Shown here: piece by piece, positions 1-6,631 of the stretch
Layout: the number at the start of each line of letters is the position of its first letter
Position numbering within the stretch: position 1 is the stretch's first letter
NCBI GenBank assembly: GCA_035455265.1
Contig: DATIFK010000227.1
Location: 1 to 11,221 of the forward strand
From: MGOM01 sp035455265
Lineage (GTDB): Bacteria > Chloroflexota > Anaerolineae > Anaerolineales > E44-bin32
DNA length: 11,221 nucleotides
Reading direction: 5' to 3'
Notes under the pieces: generated by a model
Seen by the model: only the letters and a program-made list of their open reading frames with translations
Told to the model about the DNA's origin: nothing
Databases searched by the model: none
Made by a program: the position numbers and the translations under genes

Positions 1-1356
1 GCGCCGTCTCCCACGACCGAAGTCCCTACACCCCTCCCCGAACTTGTCGGGGACCCGGTGCGCGGGGGTCAGCTGTATGACAGCTGGTGGAACGTCACTG
101 GCGCTGAGAAGCCGACGTCCGATCAACCTCTGTGGAGCACCCAGTCCACCAATACTCGCACCGGCGCGGATACCTGGAGGTGCAAGGAGTGCCACGGCTG
201 GGACTACAAGGGGAAGGATGGCGCCTACGGGTCCGGTTCGCATCAAACGGGATTCCCCGGTGTATTCCCTGACAGCAGCCAGCCACCGTCGGAAATCCTC
301 GGCATTCTTACCGGCGGGACAAACCAAGACCACGATTTCTCAGGCGTGATGGATGGGCAGGCTCTGACGGACTTGGCTCTGTTCCTGGCTCAGGCTCAGA
401 TCGACACCGCCGAGGTCATCAACCCCGACAAGACGCCGATCGGGGGAACGGTGGATGCGGGGAAGACGCTCTACGAAGGAACCTGCGCTGCCTGCCACGG
501 ACCTCAGGGCACGGCGCTCAATTTTGGTGACTCGGCCGAGCCCGAATACGTCGGCACCATTGCCGCCGACAATCCATGGGAGTTCCTCCACAAGGTCCGC
601 TTTGGTCAGCCCGGTTCGGCCATGCCTTCGGCCATTACCACCGGGTGGACGACCCAGAATCTCGTCGACCTGCTCGCCTACGCCCAGACACTTCCCACAG
701 GACCGTCCCTGAGTCTGGGTGGCCAGCTGTACGACAAGTGGTGGGAAGTCACGGGAGCGGACGCGCCCACATCCGACCAGTCCCTGTGGGCGTCACAGAC
801 CACCAACGCCCGCACGGGCGCGGACACGTGGCGCTGCAAGGAATGTCACGGCTGGGACTACAAGGGAGTCGACGGCGCCTACGGCTCCGGCTCCCACGCC
901 ACCGGGTTCCCCGGCGTTCTAGCCGGAGCCTCCCTCACGCCCGAGGAACTGACAGCGTGGCTCAATGGTCAAAGCAATCCCGACCACGACTTCTCAGGAG
1001 CCCTGGACGAGAGCCAACTTCTCTCGCTCGTAGCCTTCCTGAAGGAGGGCCTGGCCGACACAGCCGCCTTCATCAATGCTGACAAGACGGTCAACGGCGA
1101 CTCCGCCCAGGGAGCCTCCCTCTACGCGGGAACGTGCGAGGCATGTCACGGCGTGGATGGCAAGACCCTCAACTTCGGCGACGCCGCCGAACCGGAGTTT
1201 GTGGGAACGATCGCCGCCGACAATCCGTGGGAGTTCTTCCACAAGATTCGTTTCGGTCAACCGGGCGCGCCCATGCCGTCCGGCGTGGATCTCGGTTGGA
1301 CGCTGCAACAGATCGCGGACCTGCTGGCCTACGCGCAGTCCCTGCCCTCCAAGTAG
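1..1356 (+). CDS. Tetraheme cytochrome c, two tandem diheme units (5' partial)
   Basis: The reading frame is open from the first base and ends at TAG 1354-1356, so the true start lies upstream. The first visible residues form a Pro/Thr-rich linker of the kind that follows a signal peptide or lipid anchor; the GTG at 58 is therefore probably internal. The protein is two tandem units beginning at 64 and 718. Each unit has a module with WRCKECHGWDYKG (hemes at 181-195 and 835-849) and then a class I-like module with CAACHG or CEACHG (hemes at 484-498 and 1135-1149). Each class I-like module carries a GxxMPS segment likely to supply the axial Met. The role is inferred to be an extracytoplasmic electron-transfer protein; the partner is unknown. 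It is separated from the ACIII operon by a long gap and another cytochrome gene, so a shared pathway is plausible but not shown. Cytochrome identity is certain, specific function is not. Confidence 0.88.
   Translation, partial: APSPTTEVPTPLPELVGDPVRGGQLYDSWWNVTGAEKPTSDQPLWSTQSTNTRTGADTWRCKECHGWDYKGKDGAYGSGSHQTGFPGVFPDSSQPPSEILGILTGGTNQDHDFSGVMDGQALTDLALFLAQAQIDTAEVINPDKTPIGGTVDAGKTLYEGTCAACHGPQGTALNFGDSAEPEYVGTIAADNPWEFLHKVRFGQPGSAMPSAITTGWTTQNLVDLLAYAQTLPTGPSLSLGGQLYDKWWEVTGADAPTSDQSLWASQTTNARTGADTWRCKECHGWDYKGVDGAYGSGSHATGFPGVLAGASLTPEELTAWLNGQSNPDHDFSGALDESQLLSLVAFLKEGLADTAAFINADKTVNGDSAQGASLYAGTCEACHGVDGKTLNFGDAAEPEFVGTIAADNPWEFFHKIRFGQPGAPMPSGVDLGWTLQQIADLLAYAQSLPSK
64..1353 (+). repeat. 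In-frame tandem duplication, two ~218-residue diheme units
   Basis: Unit 1 spans about 64-717 and unit 2 about 718-1353. The first heme motifs are exactly 654 bases apart (181 to 835). The second pair is 651 apart (484 to 1135), indicating one codon lost between the hemes of unit 2. Blocks such as GADTWRCKECHGWDYKG, TIAADNPWEF and RFGQPG are identical or nearly so. By eye well over half the residues match, but silent positions differ widely, so the duplication is not recent. Confidence 0.9.
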
Positions 1357-1454
1357 GGGACGTCGGCAGCGACCTGCTCCGGGCGGAGGCCCCGGCAGAC
1401 CTGCTGAGATGAATTGACGCGCAGCCTTGGGTGGGGACCCCGCTCCTTCTCGTG

Positions 1455-1510
1455 GCCGGCGTCGCCAGGGACCGCATCCGTGAGAGTAGGATAGACCGGG
1501 CGACGCCGGC
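1455..1510. repeat. Perfect 12-bp inverted repeat with 32-base loop
   Basis: GCCGGCGTCGCC at 1455-1466 is the exact reverse complement of GGCGACGCCGGC at 1499-1510. No T-run follows, so it does not look like an intrinsic terminator. It may be an RNA structure or a binding-site pair, or coincidence in GC-rich DNA. Confidence 0.5.
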
Positions 1511-1820
1511 TCAAGTGGCTTGGGCGCAACCGGTCGCGAGATCTTGGCCTAGCCCTCCGCCTCAACCAAAAGCCAATTCGCCGTTCGGCTGGAAGGAATG
1601 GCGATTTGTTCGCCGCGTTTTGGCGCGTTCCTCGATTGTTCTGTGTGAAGCCTCGCACTAATCTCCTTCTTAAGAATGAGCCACTCGCACGGGGGCGGTG
1701 GGCCCGCGCGAACCAAGACGGCAGGGACTCGCTCGAACCGCAGGCGCCGCCTGCGTGGAGCGATCCGAGGAGGTGCACGGCGTCCATTCGCTCAGCCAGG
1801 ATCCTGACCGCCAGCATCCA

Positions 1821-1826
1821 GAGGAG
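1821..1826 (+). promoter_or_regulatory. Ribosome binding site deciding the start at 1833
   Basis: GAGGAG lies six bases before ATG 1833. It selects this ATG over upstream in-frame starts, which would put extra residues ahead of a textbook lipoprotein signal peptide, and over the out-of-frame ATG at 1828. Confidence 0.75.
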
Positions 1827-1832
1827 AATGCT

Positions 1833-2489
1833 ATGCACCGCACATACGGAAGGCTCATTGCCCTGCTGACGTTGGCTGCCCTATTGGCTGCCTGCGCCGG
1901 AGCCGCCGGTCCGCAAGGCCCGCAAGGTCCGGCAGGCCCTGCGGGGCCGGCAGGTCCGGCCGGTCCAGCCGGAGCTGGTTTGACCGACGAGCAAGCTACG
2001 GCCGTCGCGGTCGCGGCGAACCTGGCCGCCATTCAGTTCCCGGCGTTGGACGAGGTTCGTCGCGGTTGTCCTGCCTGCCACGCGCTCGTCGACGCGGCCA
2101 CGGGCAAGTACACGTTGCCCTTCGAAGCCCATGAGCGGGCAGAGGCTCGCGGGGAAGAACACCCGGACGTCGCCCCGGATGGCACCTCCATCAAAGCAAC
2201 GGATGACGTCAATGTCACGGTCTGCCTGCAATGCCATGCGGCCGGAACGGGGGATCGGGCCAACCGGGGTGTCGTTGCTCCATTCGCCCTTCGCGACATC
2301 GTCCACCCGGCCCACATGAGCAGCCAGTTCTTCAAGCTGCACTACGGGGGCAATTGCTTCTCGTGCCACAACGTGGGAACGGATGGGGAATGGTACTTGC
2401 TGACCCAGAAGGTCGAGGTCAACGACAAGGGCGTTCCCGCCGATGATGAGACTTTGCCGATCCCAGGGGCCATCCCGATCACTCCCTAG
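1833..2489 (+). CDS. Triheme cytochrome c lipoprotein with collagen-like linker
   Basis: A 218-residue protein. Residues 1-20 are a lipoprotein signal (basic MHRTYGR, hydrophobic stretch, LLAAC), with Cys21 as the predicted lipidated residue. Directly after it comes a low-complexity GPQ-GPQ-(GPA)x5 collagen-like segment (about residues 25-48), then the heme domain with CPACH (79), CLQCH (131) and CFSCH (175). Extra histidines in HPAHMS and FKLH could be distal heme ligands, suggesting bis-His, low-potential hemes. Inferred role: a membrane-tethered electron carrier held away from the membrane by a stiff Pro-rich stalk. It is monocistronic in appearance, with a long gap upstream and a strong hairpin 36 bases after the stop. 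I do not recognise a named family; its electron partners are unknown. Confidence 0.87.
   Translation: MHRTYGRLIALLTLAALLAACAGAAGPQGPQGPAGPAGPAGPAGPAGAGLTDEQATAVAVAANLAAIQFPALDEVRRGCPACHALVDAATGKYTLPFEAHERAEARGEEHPDVAPDGTSIKATDDVNVTVCLQCHAAGTGDRANRGVVAPFALRDIVHPAHMSSQFFKLHYGGNCFSCHNVGTDGEWYLLTQKVEVNDKGVPADDETLPIPGAIPITP
1905..1976 (+). repeat. Collagen-like Gly-Pro-X coding repeat
   Basis: About eight consecutive Gly-X-Y triplets (GPQ twice, GPA five times, GAG) encoded by imperfect 9-base repeats of the GGTCCGGCA/GGCCCTGCG type. Such tracts can gain or lose units by slippage, so stalk length may vary between strains. Confidence 0.85.
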
Positions 2490-2525
2490 GACGGTTCGTC
2501 TGACTCCACGCTACGGAATGAAGGA

Positions 2526-2557
2526 CCAAGGGCCGGGGATGATCCCCCGGCCCTTGG
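2526..2557 (+). terminator. Strong hairpin, probable intrinsic terminator
   Basis: The arms CCAAGGGCCGGGG (2526-2538) and CCCCGGCCCTTGG (2545-2557) are perfectly complementary over 13 bp around a 6-base loop. It begins 36 bases after the stop of the triheme lipoprotein gene. The following ATTCC has only a minimal T-tract, so termination may be factor-aided. It separates the lipoprotein gene from the ACIII operon. Confidence 0.75.
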
Positions 2558-2805
2558 ATTCCATCCACACAGCATCGGATGCAGCCTGGGCCCTGGCAGC
2601 ATCATTCTACAGGATCCAACCGTCGGGCCGTTCTTCGTGGTCACCCCCATCCGGCAGGGATTGAGGTCTTCGGCAGGCCCACCGCTCCGACATGGCTCCG
2701 TCCACACACCCCGGTTTTCGCTATGGCGATTGGCGTTTCGTTCTGCCGGATCTGGCATCCTGGCCGATTCCCGTCTGTGAAGGTGTACACTAACCTTGGA
2801 CCGAC
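2558..2805. other. Intergenic region upstream of the ACIII operon
   Basis: Stop-to-start distance between the flanking genes is 316 bases (2490-2805), the first part taken by the terminator hairpin. The rest holds an imperfect 26-base palindrome (2578-2603). A perfect 8-base palindrome GTGTACAC (2783-2790) lies just before the first start codon. The operon promoter is expected here; I could not assign -35/-10 boxes with confidence. Confidence 0.5.
2578..2603. promoter_or_regulatory. Imperfect 26-base palindrome, possible operator
   Basis: The sequence from GATGC (2578-2582) to GCATC (2599-2603) is symmetric about a GGGCCC core, with only two symmetric mismatched positions (A/A and T/T). It lies about 200 bases before the first gene of the operon. 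A role as operator or as a second hairpin behind the terminator is inference only. Confidence 0.35.
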
Positions 2806-3180
2806 GTGAACGATGGTCCTCCTGCGCACCGAGTACTCGTGATCTGGACTAACCCGCTCTTCTATGACTCCGTCCGCCTGCTCCTCCACCACCCTGCCGT
2901 GGAGTTGGTTGGGGCGACCTCCGATCCATCAGCCTCAAGCGGGATGATCCAGCAGCTTCAACCGGAAGCCGTGATCTGGGAAAGTGCCGAAGACCTCGAA
3001 CCTGACGGTCCGGAGCTGGTGTCCATTCTGGAAGGGGCTCCGGCCGTCATGTGCTTCAGCCTGTCGAGCAACCAAATTCGTATCTATCGACTCCAGAAGC
3101 GATTGCTGGCCCGGGCCGAAGACCTGCTCAGCCTGATCTTGGGACAGGGGCCAGCCATCGCCCTGAACGAGGCTATGTGA
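2806..3180 (+). CDS. Degenerate receiver-like protein (pseudo-response regulator)
   Basis: A 124-residue protein starting at GTG 2806. An in-frame TAA at 2791 and the lack of other starts between leave this as the first possible start; no good ribosome binding site is visible. The pattern RVLVIWTNPLFYDSV...VELVGATSD...QPEAVIWESAED...VMCFSLSS follows NarL-type receiver domains position by position. The key residues are changed: the acidic pair after the first strand is Trp14-Thr15, the phospho-acceptor Asp is Glu59, and no clear conserved Lys is present. It should therefore not be phosphorylated in the usual way, although Glu59 could mimic the active state. There is no DNA-binding domain. Its stop overlaps the actA start (GTGA), so it is coupled to the ACIII operon. 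A role in regulation or assembly of the complex is inferred. Confidence 0.68.
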   Translation: MNDGPPAHRVLVIWTNPLFYDSVRLLLHHPAVELVGATSDPSASSGMIQQLQPEAVIWESAEDLEPDGPELVSILEGAPAVMCFSLSSNQIRIYRLQKRLLARAEDLLSLILGQGPAIALNEAM

Positions 3181-3716
3181 AAGCGAGCAACGGCCGACGC
3201 GGTTTTGCTTTGCTCTGGCCCGGTTTGTCCCTGGTCCTCGTCGTTCTGGTCGTCGGGGCGGCGCTGCTCAGCCGGCGCGTCGCCCTGGCGGCGCCGGCTC
3301 AACCCATCGCCTTCCCTCACCGCCTTCATGCCAACGCCGGCGTGCCCTGCCTCTTCTGTCATCCGAATGCAATGCGCTCACCGATCGCCGGGCTTCCCTC
3401 GGTGCAACGCTGCATGGGATGCCACGCCTACGTCGAGCGGGGAAACCCCGAGGTCAAGAAGATCGCCCAGTACTGGGAGGAGGAGAAACCCATCCCATGG
3501 GCTCGCGTCATCCTCGAGCCGGACTTCGTCTACTTCAGCCATCAACCGCACCTGTCGGCCGGGCTCAACTGCGAAACCTGTCACGGCGACGTGGCCAGCA
3601 TGGGCACGTACCAACCCGTCGCGAGGATGGACATGGGTTGGTGTCTGGATTGCCACCTGGAGCAACCCCAGGAAGATGCCGCCCGCCTCACCGACTGCCT
3701 GACGTGTCACCGGTAG
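3177..3716 (+). CDS. actA: ACIII pentaheme cytochrome c subunit ActA
   Basis: A 179-residue protein starting at GTG 3177, which overlaps the preceding stop (GTGA) and has GAGG four bases upstream. Longer upstream starts would run deep into the preceding gene. Residues 12-31 form one membrane segment, followed by an extracytoplasmic domain. It has five CXXCH motifs: CLFCH (58), CMGCH (79), CETCH (132), CLDCH (156) and CLTCH (174). FPHRLH (48-51) and FSHQPH upstream of hemes 1 and 3 are likely distal ligands, the pattern of cytochrome c7/NapC-like multiheme folds. Five hemes, one anchor and a position directly before actB match ActA of alternative complex III. Its role is to take electrons from the ActB iron-sulfur clusters and pass them to the cytochrome c subunit or carrier. 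Confidence 0.88.
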   Translation: MKASNGRRGFALLWPGLSLVLVVLVVGAALLSRRVALAAPAQPIAFPHRLHANAGVPCLFCHPNAMRSPIAGLPSVQRCMGCHAYVERGNPEVKKIAQYWEEEKPIPWARVILEPDFVYFSHQPHLSAGLNCETCHGDVASMGTYQPVARMDMGWCLDCHLEQPQEDAARLTDCLTCHR

Positions 3717-3720
3717 TCCC

Positions 3721-5934
3721 ATGACCCCACGACTCACTCGTCGCGATTTCATCAAGGTCGGAGCCGGAACGGCCGTCGCCACCGGCCTGGGCTCCGCCGC
3801 GCGCAAGATTCTGCTCGAGCCGTTCGTCAGGCCTCCGGAAGACGTGTTGCCGGGGCAGGCCACCTGGTACGCCAGCACGTGCCGGCAGTGCGCCGCAGGC
3901 TGCGGGATCATCGTGCGCGTGATCAACGGCCGTGCCAAGAAGATCGAGGGCAATCCCCTACACCCCCTCAACCGCGGCAAGCTGTGTGCTCGTGGGCAGG
4001 CCGGCCTGCAGGTCCTCTACAACCCGGACCGTCTGCGGAACGCCGTCCGCCAGACGGGCGGTCGGGGCTCACGGACGTTCGAACCTCTCTACTGGGATGC
4101 CGCCCTCGACCTTCTGACCGAGAAGATCGGCGCGCTGAGCGATCCCGGTCGCCTGGCGTTCCTCGGCGGCCTGATGCCCGACCACCTCTACCGCCTGGCG
4201 TCGCTCTTCTGCGATGGGCTGGGCGCTCCGCCACCGGTCATCTTCGATCTCCACTCGGCGCTCGAAGGCCGGGCGACGGCCGACCGCCTGTCCAAGGCGT
4301 TCTTCGGCTCGGACGAACTGCCTGTCTACGATCTGGCCCACACGGAAGTGGTCCTTTCCTTCGGCGCCAACTTCCTGGAAACGTGGATGTCGCCTGTGGC
4401 TCAGAGCCGCAACTACGGCCGCCTGCGACAGGGGCCCTTTGGCGGCCGCGGGCTCTTGGTTCAGATCGAGCCGCGCCTCTCGGCGACGGCCGCCTCCGCC
4501 GACGAATGGATCCCCGTCCGGCCGGGCACCGAAGCTCACGTCGCCCTGGCTCTGGGGCGGATCATCGTCGAGGAACGACTCGGCCACGTTGGCAGCCATC
4601 GATCGTACGCCGTGCTCTACCAGGATGTCGAAGTGGGAGATATGGCACAGGCCAGCGACGTGTCGGTGGAAACACTTCGCCGGCTGGCGAGGGTCTTCGC
4701 GGATGCCGACCACGCCGTGGCGATTCCGGGAGGCTATCTGGCCGGGCACCGCAACGGACTCGCCGGCATGCTGGCCGTCCAGGCCCTCAACGTCCTGGCA
4801 GCGCAAGTCGGGCGGGAGGGCGGCGTCTTCCTGTCGCACCCGGCGCCCGCCTCGGCCCTGGCACAGACGGCACGCGTCGACACGTTTGACCGCGTCGGCG
4901 ATTTGATCGCGCGCATGAGGGCCGGCGAAGTCGATGTGTTGATGGTCCACGGGGCGAATCCGATCTTCGAACTTCCGGCTGCCGCCGGTTTCGCGGAAGC
5001 CGTCTCGCATGTGCCGTTCGTGGTGTCCTTCAACTCCTTTGTCGACGAGACCGCGATTCAAGCCGACCTGCTCCTGCCGGATCACAGCTATCTGGAGTCC
5101 TGGGGCTATCAGGTTCCCGCGCCCGGCGCCGACCGCCCCGTTGTCAGCGCCCAGCAGCCGGTGGTGCGCCCGCTGTATGACACCCGGGCGACTGCCGACG
5201 TGCTTCTGGCGCTTGCCTCGCGACTGGGTGGCCCCGCGGCCGCCGCGCTGCCCTGGGTGGACGAAGTCGCCTTCCTTGAGAGCAGCCTGGGGGAGTTGGT
5301 CAGTTCCAGCCTGAGCGCCTTTCCGGCGGACACGGCCGGCGACTTCTGGGCCGTCTGGCGTCGGAGCGGGGGCTGGTGGTCGGAGAAGGAGATTCCTCGC
5401 GAGCCGGAAGTCACCAGCGTGGTGGAGACGCCGCTGCGCGTCGTCGAGCCGACGTCCGAGGGAGACTCCGGATCCTACCCGTTTCTGCTGTACCCATACC
5501 CGTCGGTCAGCCTGAGCGACGGGCGCGGGGCGAACCTTCCGTGGCTTCAAGAGACACCCGACCCGATGACGACCGTGAGCTGGGGGACCTGGGTCGAGCT
5601 GCATCCCGAGACGGCGCGATCCCTTGGCGTCGTCGACGACGATGTTGTCCGCGTGGTATCTCCGTTCGGTTCCCTGGAAGCCCCGGTGGTCGTCTATCCC
5701 GGGATCCGGCCCGACGTCGTCGCCATTCCGATCGGGCAAGGCCACGTGGACTACGGCCGGTTCGCCGAGAGACGCGGGGGCAACCCGCTCGCGCTGGTGG
5801 CCCCGGTCACCGATCCCGACAGCGGCGCATGGGCCTGGGCCGCCACGCGAGTGCGCCTCGAAGCTACAGGCCGCCGGAAGGCGCTGGCTCGATTGGAGAG
5901 CCTGGAAGGTGCCGGACGTGAAAGCCTCCGCTGA
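3721..5934 (+). CDS. actB1: ACIII subunit ActB1, molybdopterin-oxidoreductase-like with Tat signal
   Basis: A 737-residue protein. The N-terminus carries a twin-arginine signal (TRRDFIK, residues 6-12, then a Gly/Ala-rich stretch), so it is exported folded. Next comes a complete CX2CX3CX27C motif (Cys54, 57, 61, 89) for the N-terminal [4Fe-4S] cluster of the molybdopterin oxidoreductase superfamily. A large middle region has family-like segments (VVLSFGANFLETW, VRPGTEAHVALALG, MVHGANPIFELP, LLLPDHSYLESWG). From about residue 580 there is a C-terminal dinucleotide-binding-like domain. No obvious Mo-ligating Cys, Sec or Ser stands out; by family knowledge ACIII ActB lacks a Mo cofactor. It is split from ActB2; together they total 974 residues, close to a fused ActB. 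The start is four bases after the actA stop, with no clear ribosome binding site, suggesting coupled translation. A polysulfide-reductase-type enzyme is the main alternative. Confidence 0.87.
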   Translation: MTPRLTRRDFIKVGAGTAVATGLGSAARKILLEPFVRPPEDVLPGQATWYASTCRQCAAGCGIIVRVINGRAKKIEGNPLHPLNRGKLCARGQAGLQVLYNPDRLRNAVRQTGGRGSRTFEPLYWDAALDLLTEKIGALSDPGRLAFLGGLMPDHLYRLASLFCDGLGAPPPVIFDLHSALEGRATADRLSKAFFGSDELPVYDLAHTEVVLSFGANFLETWMSPVAQSRNYGRLRQGPFGGRGLLVQIEPRLSATAASADEWIPVRPGTEAHVALALGRIIVEERLGHVGSHRSYAVLYQDVEVGDMAQASDVSVETLRRLARVFADADHAVAIPGGYLAGHRNGLAGMLAVQALNVLAAQVGREGGVFLSHPAPASALAQTARVDTFDRVGDLIARMRAGEVDVLMVHGANPIFELPAAAGFAEAVSHVPFVVSFNSFVDETAIQADLLLPDHSYLESWGYQVPAPGADRPVVSAQQPVVRPLYDTRATADVLLALASRLGGPAAAALPWVDEVAFLESSLGELVSSSLSAFPADTAGDFWAVWRRSGGWWSEKEIPREPEVTSVVETPLRVVEPTSEGDSGSYPFLLYPYPSVSLSDGRGANLPWLQETPDPMTTVSWGTWVELHPETARSLGVVDDDVVRVVSPFGSLEAPVVVYPGIRPDVVAIPIGQGHVDYGRFAERRGGNPLALVAPVTDPDSGAWAWAATRVRLEATGRRKALARLESLEGAGRESLR

Positions 5935-6631
5935 ACGCACGCCTCGCTGGGCGATGGCCGTCGACCTGGATCGCTGCACTGGCTGCCAGGCGTGCCTCGT
6001 CGCCTGTCACGCGGAAAACAACGTTCCGGTGGCCGGCGAGAAGCTGGCCGGATACGGGCGCTGGATGCACTGGATCATCATCGACCGCTACTGGGAAGGC
6101 GAATTCCCCAACGTGCGGGCCCGCTTCATGCCGGTGATGTGTCAGCAGTGCGGCGAGGCGCCGTGCGAGCCCGTCTGCCCCGTCTTCGCCACCTACCACA
6201 ATCCCGAAGGCCTCAACGCTCAGGTCTACAACCGATGCATCGGCACGCGCTTCTGCGGGAACGCCTGCCCCTACAAGGTTCGGACCTTCAACTGGTTCCG
6301 CCCGGAGTTCCCTGAGCCGCTGACGGAGCAGCTCAATCCGGACGTGACCGTGCGCTCGCGCGGCATCATGGAGAAATGCACCTTCTGCCTCCAGCGCATC
6401 CGCGCCGTGGAAATGGAGGCCCGGGCAGCCGGACGCCGACCGGCCGACGGCGAGATTCAGCCGGCCTGCGTCCAGACTTGCCCCCCGGAGGCCCTGGTCT
6501 TCGGCGACCTCAACGACCCTGAGAGCCGGGTGAGCCAGCTGGCGCGCAGCCACCGCTCGTTCCGCTTGCTCGACGAACTCGGCGCCGAGCCGGCCGTCAT
6601 CTACCTCAAGGGAGGCGAGACGAATGTCTGA
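5918..6631 (+). CDS. actB2: ACIII iron-sulfur subunit ActB2
   Basis: A 237-residue protein. GTG 5918 is chosen because GGAAGG (5904-5909) lies eight bases upstream; it overlaps actB1 by 17 bases. ATG 5954 is an alternative start. Four cluster-binding groups are visible: Cys20/23/26/30; Cys75/78/83/87; Cys107/113/117 with Thr110 in the fourth position (CIGTRFCGNACP); and Cys154/157/184/188. The Thr substitution predicts one [3Fe-4S] and three [4Fe-4S] clusters, as described for ActB, and the CxGTRxCxxxCPYK motif is characteristic of it. It has no signal peptide, so export as a complex with Tat-bearing ActB1 is inferred. It links the quinol site in ActC to the ActA hemes. It ends inside the actC start region with an 8-base overlap. 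Confidence 0.9.
   Translation: MKASAERTPRWAMAVDLDRCTGCQACLVACHAENNVPVAGEKLAGYGRWMHWIIIDRYWEGEFPNVRARFMPVMCQQCGEAPCEPVCPVFATYHNPEGLNAQVYNRCIGTRFCGNACPYKVRTFNWFRPEFPEPLTEQLNPDVTVRSRGIMEKCTFCLQRIRAVEMEARAAGRRPADGEIQPACVQTCPPEALVFGDLNDPESRVSQLARSHRSFRLLDELGAEPAVIYLKGGETNV

Larger units (their letters stand above)
1357..1832. other. 476-base intergenic region without a supported gene
   Basis: No open frame here has a convincing start, ribosome binding site and protein-like composition. The only clear structure is the 12-bp inverted repeat at 1455-1510, described separately. A short imperfect hairpin (GGCGA/TCGCC, 1600-1614) lies just before a GTTTT at 1616-1620 and could be a weak terminator. The promoter of the lipoprotein gene at 1833 should lie here, but no hexamer pair is good enough to name. 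Confidence 0.6.

Noticed and set aside
1..1356. The first cytochrome as an ActA paralogue.
   Set aside because: Its hemes sit in class I-like and WRCKECHGW modules with Met-rich loops, not in the compact bis-His multiheme arrangement of ActA.
1414..1419. TTGACG as a possible -35 box.
   Set aside because: No -10-like hexamer lies at a usable distance; the downstream sequence at 1437-1442 is ACCCCG.
1636..1664. TTGTTC ... TAATCT as a promoter for the lipoprotein gene.
   Set aside because: Each hexamer matches consensus at only about half the positions, and it is about 170 bases from the start codon.
2783..2791. GTGTACACT as a -10 box or operator for the operon.
   Set aside because: TACACT is a fair -10, but no -35 lies 16-18 bases upstream; an 8-base palindrome alone is too short to call.
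4069..5979. Long open frame on the - strand opposite actB1 (636 codons).
   Set aside because: It is antisense to a gene with a Tat signal, cluster motif and family-wide matches. Its translation is low in hydrophobic structure and rich in Arg, Gly and His, as expected from GC-rich codon bias.
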